64,000 nucleotides of DNA from Streptomyces endocoffeicus (GTDB taxonomy: Bacteria; Actinomycetota; Actinomycetes; Streptomycetales; Streptomycetaceae), in contig NZ_JAERRG010000012.1 of NCBI RefSeq assembly GCF_016741935.1, positions 1 through 64,000 of the forward strand, in the 5' to 3' direction. Under the pieces are notes generated by a model. It was not told the origin of the DNA. It did not search any database and worked only from the letters and a program-made list of their open reading frames with translations. Below are positions 28,001-35,230 of the stretch, piece after piece. Position numbers and translations under genes: made by a program. Numbering within the stretch: position 1 is the stretch's first letter; every line of letters starts with the position of its first letter.

Positions 28001-28183
28001 CATGTGCTGCTCTTCGTGCGGCGCTACAAGAAGACGGATATCGGGGGGCCTCAGCCCTGGATGCTGCTCGGTCCCGCCGATTACGAATCCCACGAGGGCA
28101 GCAAGCCCATGGGCATTGTCTGGCGACTCCAGCATGAGCTACCTGCCGATGTCTGGACCTATTCGGCCATTGCAGCGGGGTAG
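25043..28183 (+). CDS. PLD-like nuclease / SF2 helicase / DUF3427 protein
   Basis: A 1046-residue protein. A PLD-like domain at about 130-285 has a single HKD-type motif ('RLHAKAWLF', 'VGSSNLS'). A superfamily 2 helicase core follows: Walker A ATGTGKT at about 350, DEFHH at about 443, 'LTATPERMDG', and 'QQLGRGLRR' near 647. A DUF3427-type C-terminus closes the protein ('SREEILPALGQ'). ATG at 25043 has GAGGAGG seven bases upstream. Codon 294 is TTA (25922-25924), predicting bldA dependence. Such PLD-helicase-DUF3427 proteins occur in restriction-like and defence loci, and DNA or RNA processing is likely. It is divergent from the MrcB-like nuclease. Confidence 0.82.
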   Translation: MADHLADQATPVPGLYERLITSRIEEQLNALDAHGWKTIRQKVGEHSSPHVLARHIGETVRQIFISLTTEEQVVAANHILESISTLDGAKQWVDLVADGPHQLTAIAEQEAPGVYSIRPATPLSETALITNAPEDPNLGFELRAELATADRVDLLCAFVKWHGLRVLEESLKAARDRGVPIRVITTTYIGATERRALDRLVTEFNAEVKVNYESRSTRLHAKAWLFRRHSGYDTAYVGSSNLSKTALLDGLEWNVRLSSVATPPVLRKFEATFDSYWAEPAFETYDPGRDATRLDEALTLASGKQKSDTHAISLSGLEVRPYPHQQDMLERLRIERDIHSRHRNLLVAATGTGKTVMAALDYKALKRAHQGRPLTLLFVAHRQEILKQSLRTYQEVLDDANFGELLVGGEVPKDWTHVFASVQSLNARALEEFAPDHFDVVVIDEFHHGVSPTYRRIIDHFKPVELLGLTATPERMDGRNVQDEFFEGHIAAEMRLWEALENDLLSPFHYFGIADNTDLEGVTWKQGSYVISELSEIYTGNHARARLIVKAVQEKVTDPGTMRALGFCVTVAHAHFMANFFRRAGVNAKALDGSTPTAERAQSLRDLRDGTVQILFSVDLFNEGLDVPDVDTLLLLRPTSSATVFLQQLGRGLRRTPDKPVLTVLDFIGQHRKEFRFEEQFRALTNFTRHRLTEHMERDFPQLPSGCQIILDRKSKERILDNIRSQINVNVRQLAQEVAAYAEPQLDAYLRESRRELKELYRANNSWTGLLRRANLLTGEPPEGEVALLKRVSAFLHVSDPQRVNAYRRMLADDAPGYDSLDASGQAYARMLFFSLWPLGGGFSNYADGFESLHQQSAFRSELSQVLAYNLKHTNHYPIPLLGEHSGLPLAIHASYSREEILPALGQAEVGGFVPGNFREGVKWCEGIQTDALLITLEKDDKDFSPQTRYKDFAMSPDRFHWESQNQTSTSSPTGQRYQHHRERGSHVLLFVRRYKKTDIGGPQPWMLLGPADYESHEGSKPMGIVWRLQHELPADVWTYSAIAAG

Positions 28184-28193
28184 CGCTCGTGGG

Positions 28194-28664
28194 TCAGCCT
28201 AGATACGGCCGGTCGCGGTGGGCCAGGAAGTGACGAAGCCGGAGCCGTTGTGTGTGGTGCATGGGGAGCTCGGCAAGTTCCTCCGGCGAGACGAACCTCA
28301 GTTCCGTGGACTCATCAGAGATCGCCAATTGGCCGCCCACGATGCGGGCGGTGAAGCAGACGTTGAACTGTCGGCGGACCTCGCCGTCCGTGTAGGCGAT
28401 GACGTGACGCGGGTCGGTGTACGTGCCGACGAGTCCCGTGATCTCCACGTCGAGTCCGGTCTCTTCCTTGACCTCACGGACAGCCGTGCCCGGTAGAGAG
28501 TCGGTCATCTCCATGCCACCACCGGGCAGTGCCCAAAGATCATTGTCTCGGCGGCGCTGGAGCAGGATGCGGCCGTTCTCGTCGGTGACGACAGCGGATG
28601 CGGCGACAACCAAGCTGTTCGGCTCGGGGGCGTCCGGATCGTCGTAGTACTCGGTCCGCGCCAC
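28194..28664 (-). CDS. Nudix hydrolase
   Basis: A 156-residue protein with a Nudix box, 'GGGMEMTDSLPGTAVREV' followed by KEETGL. Asp occupies the position where the consensus has the first Glu, and the REVKEE metal-binding core is intact. Nudix enzymes hydrolyse nucleoside diphosphates linked to another group; the substrate is not predictable. GTG at 28664 with GGGAG upstream starts four bases after the stop of the XRE gene, so the two form one operon. It is convergent with the PLD-helicase, ending 10 bp away. Confidence 0.85.
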   Translation of the reverse strand: MARTEYYDDPDAPEPNSLVVAASAVVTDENGRILLQRRRDNDLWALPGGGMEMTDSLPGTAVREVKEETGLDVEITGLVGTYTDPRHVIAYTDGEVRRQFNVCFTARIVGGQLAISDESTELRFVSPEELAELPMHHTQRLRLRHFLAHRDRPYLG

Positions 28665-28668
28665 GGGG

Positions 28669-29412
28669 TCACACTCCCTGTACCGGCATCGCCGTCGCCC
28701 ATACGGCGTCGAAGCTCTGGGCGTAGGTGTCGAACATGCCGCCCTCGCCGTGTCGGCGCAGGTGCCAGACGGGAGCCCCATACGCGTTCACACCCCAGAC
28801 GTGGGCGTTGACCATGACTTGGTCATCTGCACGATAGAGCGAGTTGTAGAGGGTTGTTCCGTGAGACCGCACCTCGACGCCCGGGGTGCCGATGAGGGGG
28901 CGATAGTGCAGGAGAGCGAGCCGACAGCGGGATTCGATGCCGTGGCCGAACTTCTCCTCCTGGCCCCGCTGCTGGACGTTGGGGCTGTCGGCGTCGCCGA
29001 CCGCGACACGCACGGCGCAGCCTTGGGCGGCTCGTTCCCGTAGAAGGTCATTGAGGCGGGGGTACGCCTCGTGCAGGAAGACGGCGGCATATACGAGCAC
29101 GTCAATCCGTTCGCGGGCCTGGGTCAGCATCTCCACGAACGTGGACACGGGGATGTCCGCACGCTGGTCGTAGAGCGCCACAAGCTCGGGGCTGACCGCG
29201 CGGGCGGGGCGTGCTTGGCGGAGCGCTGGCCATAGGGCGTGCACGTCTTCTCCTAACGTTTCCGCTGCCAGGATGGCCGTGCTACGTCGCGGCGTACGGT
29301 TGAGGTTGACCCATCGTTCTACGGATTTGGGGTCTACCTCGACCTTTTCCGCGAGGGTGGCGTATGTCCACCCTCCGGTCGCCATGACGGCACGTAGCCT
29401 CTCGTTCGGCAC
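28669..29412 (-). CDS. XRE-family regulator with C-terminal DUF5919/PLD-like domain
   Basis: About 247 residues. The N-terminal helix-turn-helix ('TYATLAEKVEVDPKSVERWV') is followed by a linker and an approximately 150-residue PLD-like domain of the DUF5919 type ('RIDVLVYAAVFLHEAYPRLN', 'VRVAVGDADSPNVQQRG'). GTG at 29412 with GGGGAG eight bases upstream is preferred over the ATG at 29430, which has no ribosome-binding site. Codon 53 is TTA (29254-29256), predicting dependence on bldA tRNA. It is cotranscribed with the Nudix gene. Inverted repeats upstream (29446-29507) could be its operator (inference). Confidence 0.8.
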   Translation of the reverse strand: MPNERLRAVMATGGWTYATLAEKVEVDPKSVERWVNLNRTPRRSTAILAAETLGEDVHALWPALRQARPARAVSPELVALYDQRADIPVSTFVEMLTQARERIDVLVYAAVFLHEAYPRLNDLLRERAAQGCAVRVAVGDADSPNVQQRGQEEKFGHGIESRCRLALLHYRPLIGTPGVEVRSHGTTLYNSLYRADDQVMVNAHVWGVNAYGAPVWHLRRHGEGGMFDTYAQSFDAVWATAMPVQGV

Positions 29413-29747
29413 CTGAGTCTCTCCCCACATGTCGGGACGGCACTAGGGACGTTTTACCCGACGCAGGACGTCCCGAAGTGGGGTTTAAGGGAGGTTCCTA
29501 CGTCCTGATCACAGCGCGATGATCGCGAAAAGACTCCCGCGACCGTTGCAGGCGGCCCGGGAGCGTGGTCAACGCTGTGAAGGAGCGTCAACGTGCAGGA
29601 GAATATCGCCCGACCCATGGAATGGCTGTTGCGGCTGATGGTGCCCGCATCGGCCCGTCATCGCGCCGTTGGGGCCCGGCCCGCCATGGCGTGTGCGGAT
29701 ACACCGACGGTCCGCCCGGCACGTGTATCTGTGGTGGCGGTGGCGCT
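29413..29747. promoter_or_regulatory. divergent regulatory region with GGACGTCC inverted repeats
   Basis: This region lies between the XRE gene and the plus-strand small genes. It holds GGGACGT (29446-29452) facing ACGTCCC (29468-29474), and CAGGACGT (29464-29471) facing ACGTCCTG (29500-29507). The central GGACGTCC is itself palindromic. It is a good candidate operator for the XRE protein and would lie across both promoters. Confidence 0.45.
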
Positions 29748-30080
29748 GTGAGCGTACGTCCCCGTCTGCTGCCGTGGCCCGGTCCCGCAGGGCAGCGGTG
29801 TTATCTGGTCTCCGATGCGGACAGCACGGGCTACCTGTCGAAGCTGGCTGACGAAATGGAAGCGGTTCAGCTCCAGATGGGCACTGAACTCATCGGCCAC
29901 GCCCGCCTGATGCTCAGCGACCGGAAAGCGGACGCTCGAGAGCTCCGCTACCTCTCGAACCGCCTGATCGAAGCGCTGCAAGACGCTCTCCGGATCTCGG
30001 AGAGTCGCGGCGGGCGTATCTCAGCGCCCGACGAGGCCGAGAGTGACGGAGCGGCTCGCACGGATGAGGGGGCGCAATGA
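29748..30080 (+). CDS. hypothetical protein, 110 residues
   Basis: A small acidic-to-neutral helical protein ('LADEMEAVQLQMGTELIGHA', 'RKADARELRYLSNRLIEALQ') with a charged C-terminus. No family is recognised. GTG at 29748 is chosen because the upstream open frame is Arg/Gly-rich and not protein-like; the ribosome-binding site is GGTGGCGG-like and weak. It overlaps the next gene by 4 bases (ATGA), so the two are translationally coupled. It is divergent from the XRE/Nudix operon, a common setting for small accessory proteins in Streptomyces. Confidence 0.6.
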   Translation: MSVRPRLLPWPGPAGQRCYLVSDADSTGYLSKLADEMEAVQLQMGTELIGHARLMLSDRKADARELRYLSNRLIEALQDALRISESRGGRISAPDEAESDGAARTDEGAQ

Positions 30081-30337
30081 GTGAGGTGCCAGGAGGCTGG
30101 CAGGTCGGTCCGGCCCCGGGGCGCGGTCTGCGTCCTGCGAAGGGCGGCCTGCTTGAGCTGCCGCTTCACGTGCTCCGGCCCGGTCACGCGTCTTTGGCGT
30201 CGCTGGTGCTGACGGTGGTGGAAGCGGAGCAGTTGCACGCCGCCTTGTGTTACGCGCTTGGCGACGAGCCTGCACCCGAAGACGCGCCGGAGTGCCGTCA
30301 GCCGGTCCGTTATCCAGGTGGCCGACAGAAGTACTGA
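30077..30337 (+). CDS. hypothetical protein, 86 residues
   Basis: Starts at the ATGA overlap with the preceding gene. It contains a hydrophobic middle ('LLELPLHVLRPGHASLASLV') and a Glu-rich end before 'GGRQKY'. No family is recognised and no signal peptide is present. The coupled start and the ending of lower-GC DNA just downstream suggest it is the last gene of the accessory block. Confidence 0.6.
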   Translation: MSEVPGGWQVGPAPGRGLRPAKGGLLELPLHVLRPGHASLASLVLTVVEAEQLHAALCYALGDEPAPEDAPECRQPVRYPGGRQKY

Positions 30338-30449
30338 GGCCGCGCGGCGGAATCCCACTCGGGTCGCCCGTGTCCGTTTGGGGCTTGCGAGTCCGTTCGG
30401 AGCGCCTGCTGCGTAGGGTCGGGGCCAGGAGATCCTTGGAGTGGGAGGT

Positions 30450-30755
30450 ATGGGGATGGCTGGAGTGCCGGCGGGGGTTGTGGCTGCGGGTGGGTTGGTC
30501 GGGGGGTATGGCGTGGCTCGGTGGACCAAGCGGCGGCCCTTGGGTGGGGTTGCCCTGGCCGCTGCGGGGGCGGTGGCCGCTCGGGGGTGGCGGGAGAAGG
30601 CGGGGAACGGGACCGCCGCCGCGCTCAGTGCGGCGTACGTCGCCGCATTCGCGGGGTCGCATCCGCTGGCGAAGAAGATCGGGGCCTGGCCGTCCGTCTT
30701 CGCCGTCGCCGGTGGCGTCGCCCTCGCGTCCTGGGCCCTTGCCGATCGGCGGTAG
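30450..30755 (+). CDS. small Gly/Ala-rich membrane protein
   Basis: A 101-residue protein with about three hydrophobic Ala/Gly-rich stretches ('VPAGVVAAGGLVGGYGVARW', 'ALAAAGAVAA', 'FAVAGGVALASWALA') separated by basic loops. It is likely an inner-membrane protein of a Streptomyces-specific family with no known function. The ATG at 30450 has GGGAGG immediately upstream; GTG at 30441 is an alternative. Codon use returns to high-GC chromosomal style here. Confidence 0.6.
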   Translation: MGMAGVPAGVVAAGGLVGGYGVARWTKRRPLGGVALAAAGAVAARGWREKAGNGTAAALSAAYVAAFAGSHPLAKKIGAWPSVFAVAGGVALASWALADRR

Positions 30756-30897
30756 AGGGGTCGTAGGCCGTACGTAGCGGCACTGGCGTATGGGTCGCGC
30801 TTGGGCGGGCGGGGCTTGTCGCCCGCCCGCCGTCCTACAGCGCCCGTCCCGTCGTCTTCCGCTCAGTCCTTACGGAGCCTCCCGCCCCGTCTTCCGC

Positions 30898-31842
30898 TCA
30901 GTCCGACGCCGACGTCAGCAGGTCCAGTTCCGGCTGGGTCAGCTTGAGGTCGACCGAGGCCAGGAGGGCCGGGAGCTGGTCGGGGGAGCTGGCGCTGGCC
31001 AGGGGGGCCACGACTGTGGGCTGGGCGAGGAGCCAGGCCAGGGCGACCGTGGCGGGCTCGGTGCGGTGGTTGGCGGCGACGTCGTCCAGGGCGGCGAGGA
31101 CCTTCTGGCCGCGCTCGGTCTCCAGGTGCTTGGCGGCGCCCGTGGAGCGGGGGCTGTCGACGGCCGTGCCCGGGCGGTACTTGCCGGTGAGGAAGCCGGA
31201 CGCCAGGGAGTAGTACGGGATCGTCGCCAGGTCGTGGCGGGCGGCGACCTCGGAGAGCTCGCCCTCGAAGGTGTCGCGCGAGACAAGGTTGTAGTGCGGC
31301 TGGAGGGCGACGTAGCGGGCCAGGTTCTCCCGGGTGGAGAAGGTCAGCTGGGCCTCCAGGCGGTCCGCGCCGATGTTGGACGCGGCGATCTCGCGGACCT
31401 TGCCCTCCCTGACCAGCTCGTCCAGGGTGGTGATGATCTCGTCCACCGGCACCGACGGGTCGTCGTAGTGGGTGTAGTAGAGGTCGATGTAGTCGGTGCG
31501 CAGCCGCTGGAGGGATTCCTCTACGCCCGATTTGATGGCGGACGAGGTCAGCCCGCGTGGCTCCGGGGAGCCGGCGCCCACCTTGGTCGCGAGGACGATG
31601 TCGGAGCGGTTGCGGCGCGAGGCGAACCAGTTGCCGAGGATGGTCTCGGACTCGCCGCCCTCGTTGCCCGGCACCCAGACGGAGTAGACATCGGCGGTGT
31701 CGATGAAGGTGCCGCCGGCCGCCACATAGGCGTCGAGCACCCGGAAGGACTCGGCCTCGTTCGCGGTCCAGCCGAAGACGTTCCCGCCGAGAGAGAGCGG
31801 GAATACGGACAGATCACCGATCTTCTGTGTGTTGTCAGCCAT
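30898..31842 (-). CDS. aldo/keto reductase
   Basis: A 314-residue TIM-barrel NAD(P)H-dependent oxidoreductase. The family signature is visible: 'FIDTADVYSVWVPGNEGGSE' style Asp and Tyr of the catalytic tetrad near the N-terminus (shown with the linking residues abbreviated), 'LATKVG' with the catalytic Lys, and 'YIDLYYTHYDDPSVP' with the His. The C-terminal 'VVAPLASASSPDQLPALL' binds cofactor. It resembles the YajO/Tas-like subgroup; the substrate is unknown. Five 13-bp direct repeats lie just upstream of the start codon. Confidence 0.87.
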   Translation of the reverse strand: MADNTQKIGDLSVFPLSLGGNVFGWTANEAESFRVLDAYVAAGGTFIDTADVYSVWVPGNEGGESETILGNWFASRRNRSDIVLATKVGAGSPEPRGLTSSAIKSGVEESLQRLRTDYIDLYYTHYDDPSVPVDEIITTLDELVREGKVREIAASNIGADRLEAQLTFSTRENLARYVALQPHYNLVSRDTFEGELSEVAARHDLATIPYYSLASGFLTGKYRPGTAVDSPRSTGAAKHLETERGQKVLAALDDVAANHRTEPATVALAWLLAQPTVVAPLASASSPDQLPALLASVDLKLTQPELDLLTSASD

Positions 31843-31870
31843 ACGTTTTTACAACGACTGGCTGGGCGGG

Positions 31871-31935
31871 GTTGTTCCGGCCTGTTGTTCCGGCCTGTTG
31901 TTCCCGCGTGTTGTTCCGGCCTGTTGTTCCCGCGT
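31871..31935. repeat. 13-bp direct repeat, five copies
   Basis: Five head-to-tail copies of TTGTTCCGGCCTG or TTGTTCCCGCGTG lie directly upstream of the aldo/keto reductase start. They alternate between the two versions in the later copies. A regulatory role is possible. Confidence 0.8.
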
Positions 31936-31970
31936 GCGTTCCTGATCGCCGGCCCCGTCGGGGCGTAAAC

Positions 31971-32014
31971 CGGCGGCCCTGGCGTCAAGGGGGGAGAGAG
32001 CGCCAGGGCCGCCG
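31971..32014. terminator. hairpin terminator for the M23 peptidase gene
   Basis: A perfect 14-bp stem (CGGCGGCCCTGGCG and complement) lies just past the stop codon of the minus-strand peptidase gene. Confidence 0.7.
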
Positions 32015-32019
32015 GAGTA

Positions 32020-33288
32020 TCAGGGGTTCAGCCCGTGCTGGCGCAGCCAGGGCATCGGGTCGATCGGCGAGCCGCCGCCCGGCCGGACCTCGACGTGGAG
32101 GTGCGGGCCGGTCACATTGCCGGTCGCGCCGACGCGGGCGACGACGTCGCCCGTCGACACCTTGCCGGAGGTGACGACCATCGACGACAGGTGGCAGTAC
32201 CAGATCTCGGTGCCGTCGCTCAGGGTCAGCACGATGCGGTAGCCGTACGACCCGGCCCAGCCCGCCTGGGTGATGGTGCCGCCGTGCAGCGCCTTGACCG
32301 GGGTGCCGGTCGGGGCGGCGAAGTCCTGGCCGGTGTGGTCGGCCGACCATATGTCGCCCGCCTGGCCGAAGCTGGCGGTCAGGGTGTACGAGCCGACGGG
32401 GAGGGTGTACGCGGCGGCGAGTTTGGCCTGGCGCTCGGCCGCGGCCTTCTTCTCGGCCGCCTCCTTCGCCCGCTGCTCGGCGGCTCTCTTCTCCGCCGCT
32501 GCCTTGGCCTTCCGCTTGGCGGCCGCCTCCGCGGCCTGGTCGGCGGCCTTGTCCGCGGCGGCCCTGGCCTCCTTGGCGGCCGCCTGCGCCGCGGCGGTGC
32601 GGCTGTCCTCGTCCGCCGCGTTCTGCTGGTTCTCGGCCTGCTGGAGGATGCGGGCGCGGAGCGCCTCGCCGGCGTCGGTGGTGCCGCGCTGCTCGTCCTC
32701 GCTGGTCAGACCGGCCTGGGAGAGCGGGGCGGCGGCGGTCTGCGCGCCGCTGCTGTCGTCCGACGCCCAGGAGCCGATGCCCGGCAGGTCCTTGGCGGCG
32801 GGCAGGCTGGCCTTGACCTCATCGGCGACATGGCCGAGGTCCGGCATGGAGATGGGGAGCGCGGGACGGTCCTTGGCGCTGGCCATACCGCCCGCACCGA
32901 CCGCCGCGATCACGCCGACCCCGAGGACGGCGCCGCTGCGCGCCATGGTTCCGCCGCGCTGTTTGGCCACGCGGTGCCGGCCGCGTACGGGAGCGATGGA
33001 CTCCTCGGTGGGGTTCCACTCCTCCCAGGTCTCGGCCTCGAATCCGGCACCCGGGCCCTCGGAGGCGCCCTCATCCGCAAAGCGGTCGTCCGCATAGCGG
33101 TTGTCGGGGCCGAACGCGTAAGTGTCGTCGGGACCGAACGCGTAGGGGTCGTCGGGGGCGAATCGGCCGTCCCCTGAGCTCATCCCGCCGCCGGCATCGA
33201 AGCCGGGGCCGTAGGCGGTGGCGGTCCCCAAACCGCCTCCCCGTGTGCGATACGGGGCTTCGTCCAGGACAGACCTGTTGGACGCCAC
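32020..33288 (-). CDS. M23-family cell wall peptidase under a c-di-AMP riboswitch
   Basis: A 422-residue protein. A cytoplasmic N-terminus of about 110 residues precedes a single membrane helix near 117-136 ('GAVLGVGVIAAVGAGGMASA'). An Ala/Lys/Glu-rich coiled coil follows at about 210-290, then a C-terminal M23/LytM domain with H..D ('HTGQDFAAPTG') and HLH ('GPHLHVEV') zinc ligands. M23 enzymes cleave peptide cross-bridges in peptidoglycan. The start is GTG at 33288 with AAGGAG upstream. The leader carries a ydaO-type riboswitch, linking it to osmotic or developmental cell-wall remodelling. Confidence 0.9.
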   Translation of the reverse strand: MASNRSVLDEAPYRTRGGGLGTATAYGPGFDAGGGMSSGDGRFAPDDPYAFGPDDTYAFGPDNRYADDRFADEGASEGPGAGFEAETWEEWNPTEESIAPVRGRHRVAKQRGGTMARSGAVLGVGVIAAVGAGGMASAKDRPALPISMPDLGHVADEVKASLPAAKDLPGIGSWASDDSSGAQTAAAPLSQAGLTSEDEQRGTTDAGEALRARILQQAENQQNAADEDSRTAAAQAAAKEARAAADKAADQAAEAAAKRKAKAAAEKRAAEQRAKEAAEKKAAAERQAKLAAAYTLPVGSYTLTASFGQAGDIWSADHTGQDFAAPTGTPVKALHGGTITQAGWAGSYGYRIVLTLSDGTEIWYCHLSSMVVTSGKVSTGDVVARVGATGNVTGPHLHVEVRPGGGSPIDPMPWLRQHGLNP

Positions 33289-33311
33289 GGAGGCGCACTC
33301 CTTTCCTTCCT

Positions 33312-33485
33312 TCTCGCCTACCGGGTTAGCTGACGGGTTCGGAGCAGGAAGGTCTCCTACGGGTCAGGTTCGACCCGATTCACCCCAAGGTTGTTGGTTC
33401 CCCGGTTCCCTTGGTGCTGCTGGTGCGGTGCTGCCGCTGTGCGTACGGGATTCGGCGACGGCGCACGGTGCCGCCCTTGCGACGG
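33312..33485 (-). ncRNA. ydaO/yuaA-type c-di-AMP riboswitch
   Basis: The minus-strand leader of the M23 gene contains hallmark ydaO elements: GGGTGAATCGGGTCGAACC, then AGACC, then CCGAACCCGTCAGCTAACC followed by CGGTAGGCG. In Streptomyces this class sits before rpfA and other cell-wall hydrolase genes and turns them off at high c-di-AMP. The 5' boundary is approximate. Confidence 0.85.
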
Positions 33486-33715
33486 TTGTGACGACCGCGC
33501 TGCGTTATCGAACGTTAATAGAGAGCGCGATGTGATTCCAAGCTGTTCCGAGGAATCCGCGCACCTTTGGCATGAACTTAGCGCTCAAGAAGGGACAAAT
33601 AGGGGCGAGTCGACGTACTGGGCAAGAGTTGGCAAAACCGCGTACGGATCGATCGTGCGTCAATTGTTATGCGGAGGGGGCTCGGTCGGTTACGCACGGT
33701 GTGCGGTGCGGATGC

Positions 33716-35230
33716 CTACGGCGGGGTGGGGTTCGCCCCCTCGTTCCCCCCACCGTTGTCCCGCCGGTTCCCCCCACCGCTCGCCCGCCCGTTGTCCCGC
33801 CGGTTCCCCCCACCGCTCGCCCGCCCGTTGTCCCGTCCGCTCGCCCGCCCGTTGTCCCGTCCGTTGTCCCGTCCGCTCGCCCGCCCGTTGCCGCGGGCCG
33901 GGGTCCGACGGACCGCCAGCAACGCCATGTCGTCCGGCGTCCCGCCACCCGTATGGCGCTCGACATCGGCCACCAAGGCGTCCAGCAGCTCCTGCGGACC
34001 GGCGAAGCGGCGGCCGCGCAGCCGCTCCTCCGGGTCATAGAACTCGCCATGGCGGTCCCGGGCCTCCGTCACCCCGTCCGTGAACAGCAGCAGCGTCTCG
34101 CCCTCCGCGAACGCCAGCTCCATCACCCGGTCCGGCCAACCCGCCAACTCCGCCATCCCCACCGGCAGCGCCGGCACCTCCGGCTCCAAGGCGCGCACCG
34201 CGCCGCCCTCCTCCAGGAGCAGCGGCGCCGGATGGCCGCGGTTGATCAGCCGCAGAGTGGAGTCGCCGCGCGGAATTTCGGCCACTACGGTCGTTGTGAA
34301 CCCCTCGACCACCTCCAGGTCGGCCCGCCGGGCGCCCTCGCGCCGCAGCGCCCGCTCCAGGCGGCCCACGAGCGCCTCCAGGGTCGTCTCCTGCTCCGCG
34401 GCCTCCCGGAAGCAGCCCAGGAGGATCGCCACGACCTCCACGGCCCCCAGCCCCTTGCCGCGTACGTCGCCGACGGTCAGCCGTACGCCGTGCGGGGTGT
34501 CCTGGACCGCGTACAGGTCGCCGCCGATCGCCGCGTACTTCTCCGCCGGTACGTAACGCGCGGCGATCTCCAGCCCGGCGAGCCGGGCGGGCGGCGCGGG
34601 CAGGACGGCGCGCTGGGCCGCCTCCGCGACACCGCGCGCCGAGGCGAGCCGGTGGTAGCTGCGGCGTACGACGCGGTTGATCACCACGGCCAGCACGGTC
34701 ACGGTCGCCACCGTGATGATCTCGGTGGCCGCCTGGGTCGGGTCCCGCACCCCGTGCAACTCCGCCAGCAGACAGGTGGTGAGGACGGCGACGACGGCCG
34801 TGACGAGGGTCTGCCGCAGCGGTAAGAGCGCCGCGGCGACCAAAGGGGCGGCGGCGAAGAAGGGGGAGGCGGTGTAGCCGGGCGGGGCGGCCAGGTCGAA
34901 GGCGATGCCGCCGAGGACGAGGACGGCGGGCACCCAGCGGGCCATACGGCGGCCAGAGGCCTCCTGACCGCTCTCATCGGCCGGAGCGGGCCCCGCGGTG
35001 GACCCGGCGGACGCGTCGGCTGCGGCACCGGCCGCGGCGCCGGTGTCGATGAGCGTACGGACGCGGGTGGTGGGGCGGCGGGCGAGCGGGCGGCTCAGCC
35101 GGGGCCAGGCCGTACGCCGCTCCGTACGGCCCTCCGCACGGCCCTCCGCACGGGCGCCCGTACGAGCCCTGCTCCCTCGCACCCGCACCGGCTTCTCTCG
35201 CTTCCCTGGTCCGCGTCCCGCCGCCGTCAC
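33716..35230 (-). CDS. membrane-anchored SpoIIE-type PP2C phosphatase
   Basis: Up to 504 residues. An Arg-rich N-terminus is followed by several membrane helices at about 95-190 ('WVPAVLVLGGIAFDLAAPPG', 'LVTAVVAVLTTCLLAEL', 'ITVATVTVLAVVINRVV'). A PP2C/SpoIIE domain follows at about 215-425 ('AAIGGDLYAVQD', 'GDVRGKGLGAVE', 'LFTDGVTEARD', 'DDMALLAV'). A repetitive Asn-Gly-Arg-Ala-Ser tail closes the protein at about 440-504. It probably dephosphorylates an anti-sigma antagonist in response to a membrane signal. Codon 136 is TTA (34823-34825), predicting bldA dependence. The exact start is uncertain because the N-terminus is low-complexity. Confidence 0.82.
   Translation of the reverse strand: MTAAGRGPGKREKPVRVRGSRARTGARAEGRAEGRTERRTAWPRLSRPLARRPTTRVRTLIDTGAAAGAAADASAGSTAGPAPADESGQEASGRRMARWVPAVLVLGGIAFDLAAPPGYTASPFFAAAPLVAAALLPLRQTLVTAVVAVLTTCLLAELHGVRDPTQAATEIITVATVTVLAVVINRVVRRSYHRLASARGVAEAAQRAVLPAPPARLAGLEIAARYVPAEKYAAIGGDLYAVQDTPHGVRLTVGDVRGKGLGAVEVVAILLGCFREAAEQETTLEALVGRLERALRREGARRADLEVVEGFTTTVVAEIPRGDSTLRLINRGHPAPLLLEEGGAVRALEPEVPALPVGMAELAGWPDRVMELAFAEGETLLLFTDGVTEARDRHGEFYDPEERLRGRRFAGPQELLDALVADVERHTGGGTPDDMALLAVRRTPARGNGRASGRDNGRDNGRASGRDNGRASGGGNRRDNGRASGGGNRRDNGGGNEGANPTPP
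33740..33895. repeat. 12-24 bp tandem repeats in the 3' end of the PP2C gene
   Basis: Alternating units such as CGCTCGCCCGCCCGTTGTCC and GCCGGTTCCCCCCAC repeat across about 155 bp. They encode the Asn-Gly-Arg-(Ala-Ser-Gly-Arg-Asp) tail. The length is a multiple of three within units, so copy-number change would keep the frame. Confidence 0.75.

Larger units (their letters stand above)
23757..30340. other. lower-GC accessory block, candidate defence island
   Basis: Base composition drops visibly from the L,D-transpeptidase terminator to about 30340, with more A/T at third codon positions. Contents are an MrcB-like nuclease, a PLD-helicase-DUF3427 protein, a Nudix hydrolase, an XRE/DUF5919 regulator and two small proteins. 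Flanking genes are ordinary chromosomal ones. No integrase, att repeat or tRNA is seen at the edges, so the mode of acquisition is unknown. Confidence 0.5.

Noticed and set aside
23757..30340. Integrated plasmid or prophage
   Set aside because: No integrase, replication, transfer or phage structural gene, and no flanking repeat or tRNA was found.
33740..33895. CRISPR-like repeats near the PP2C gene
   Set aside because: No spacers, and they lie inside the coding region.
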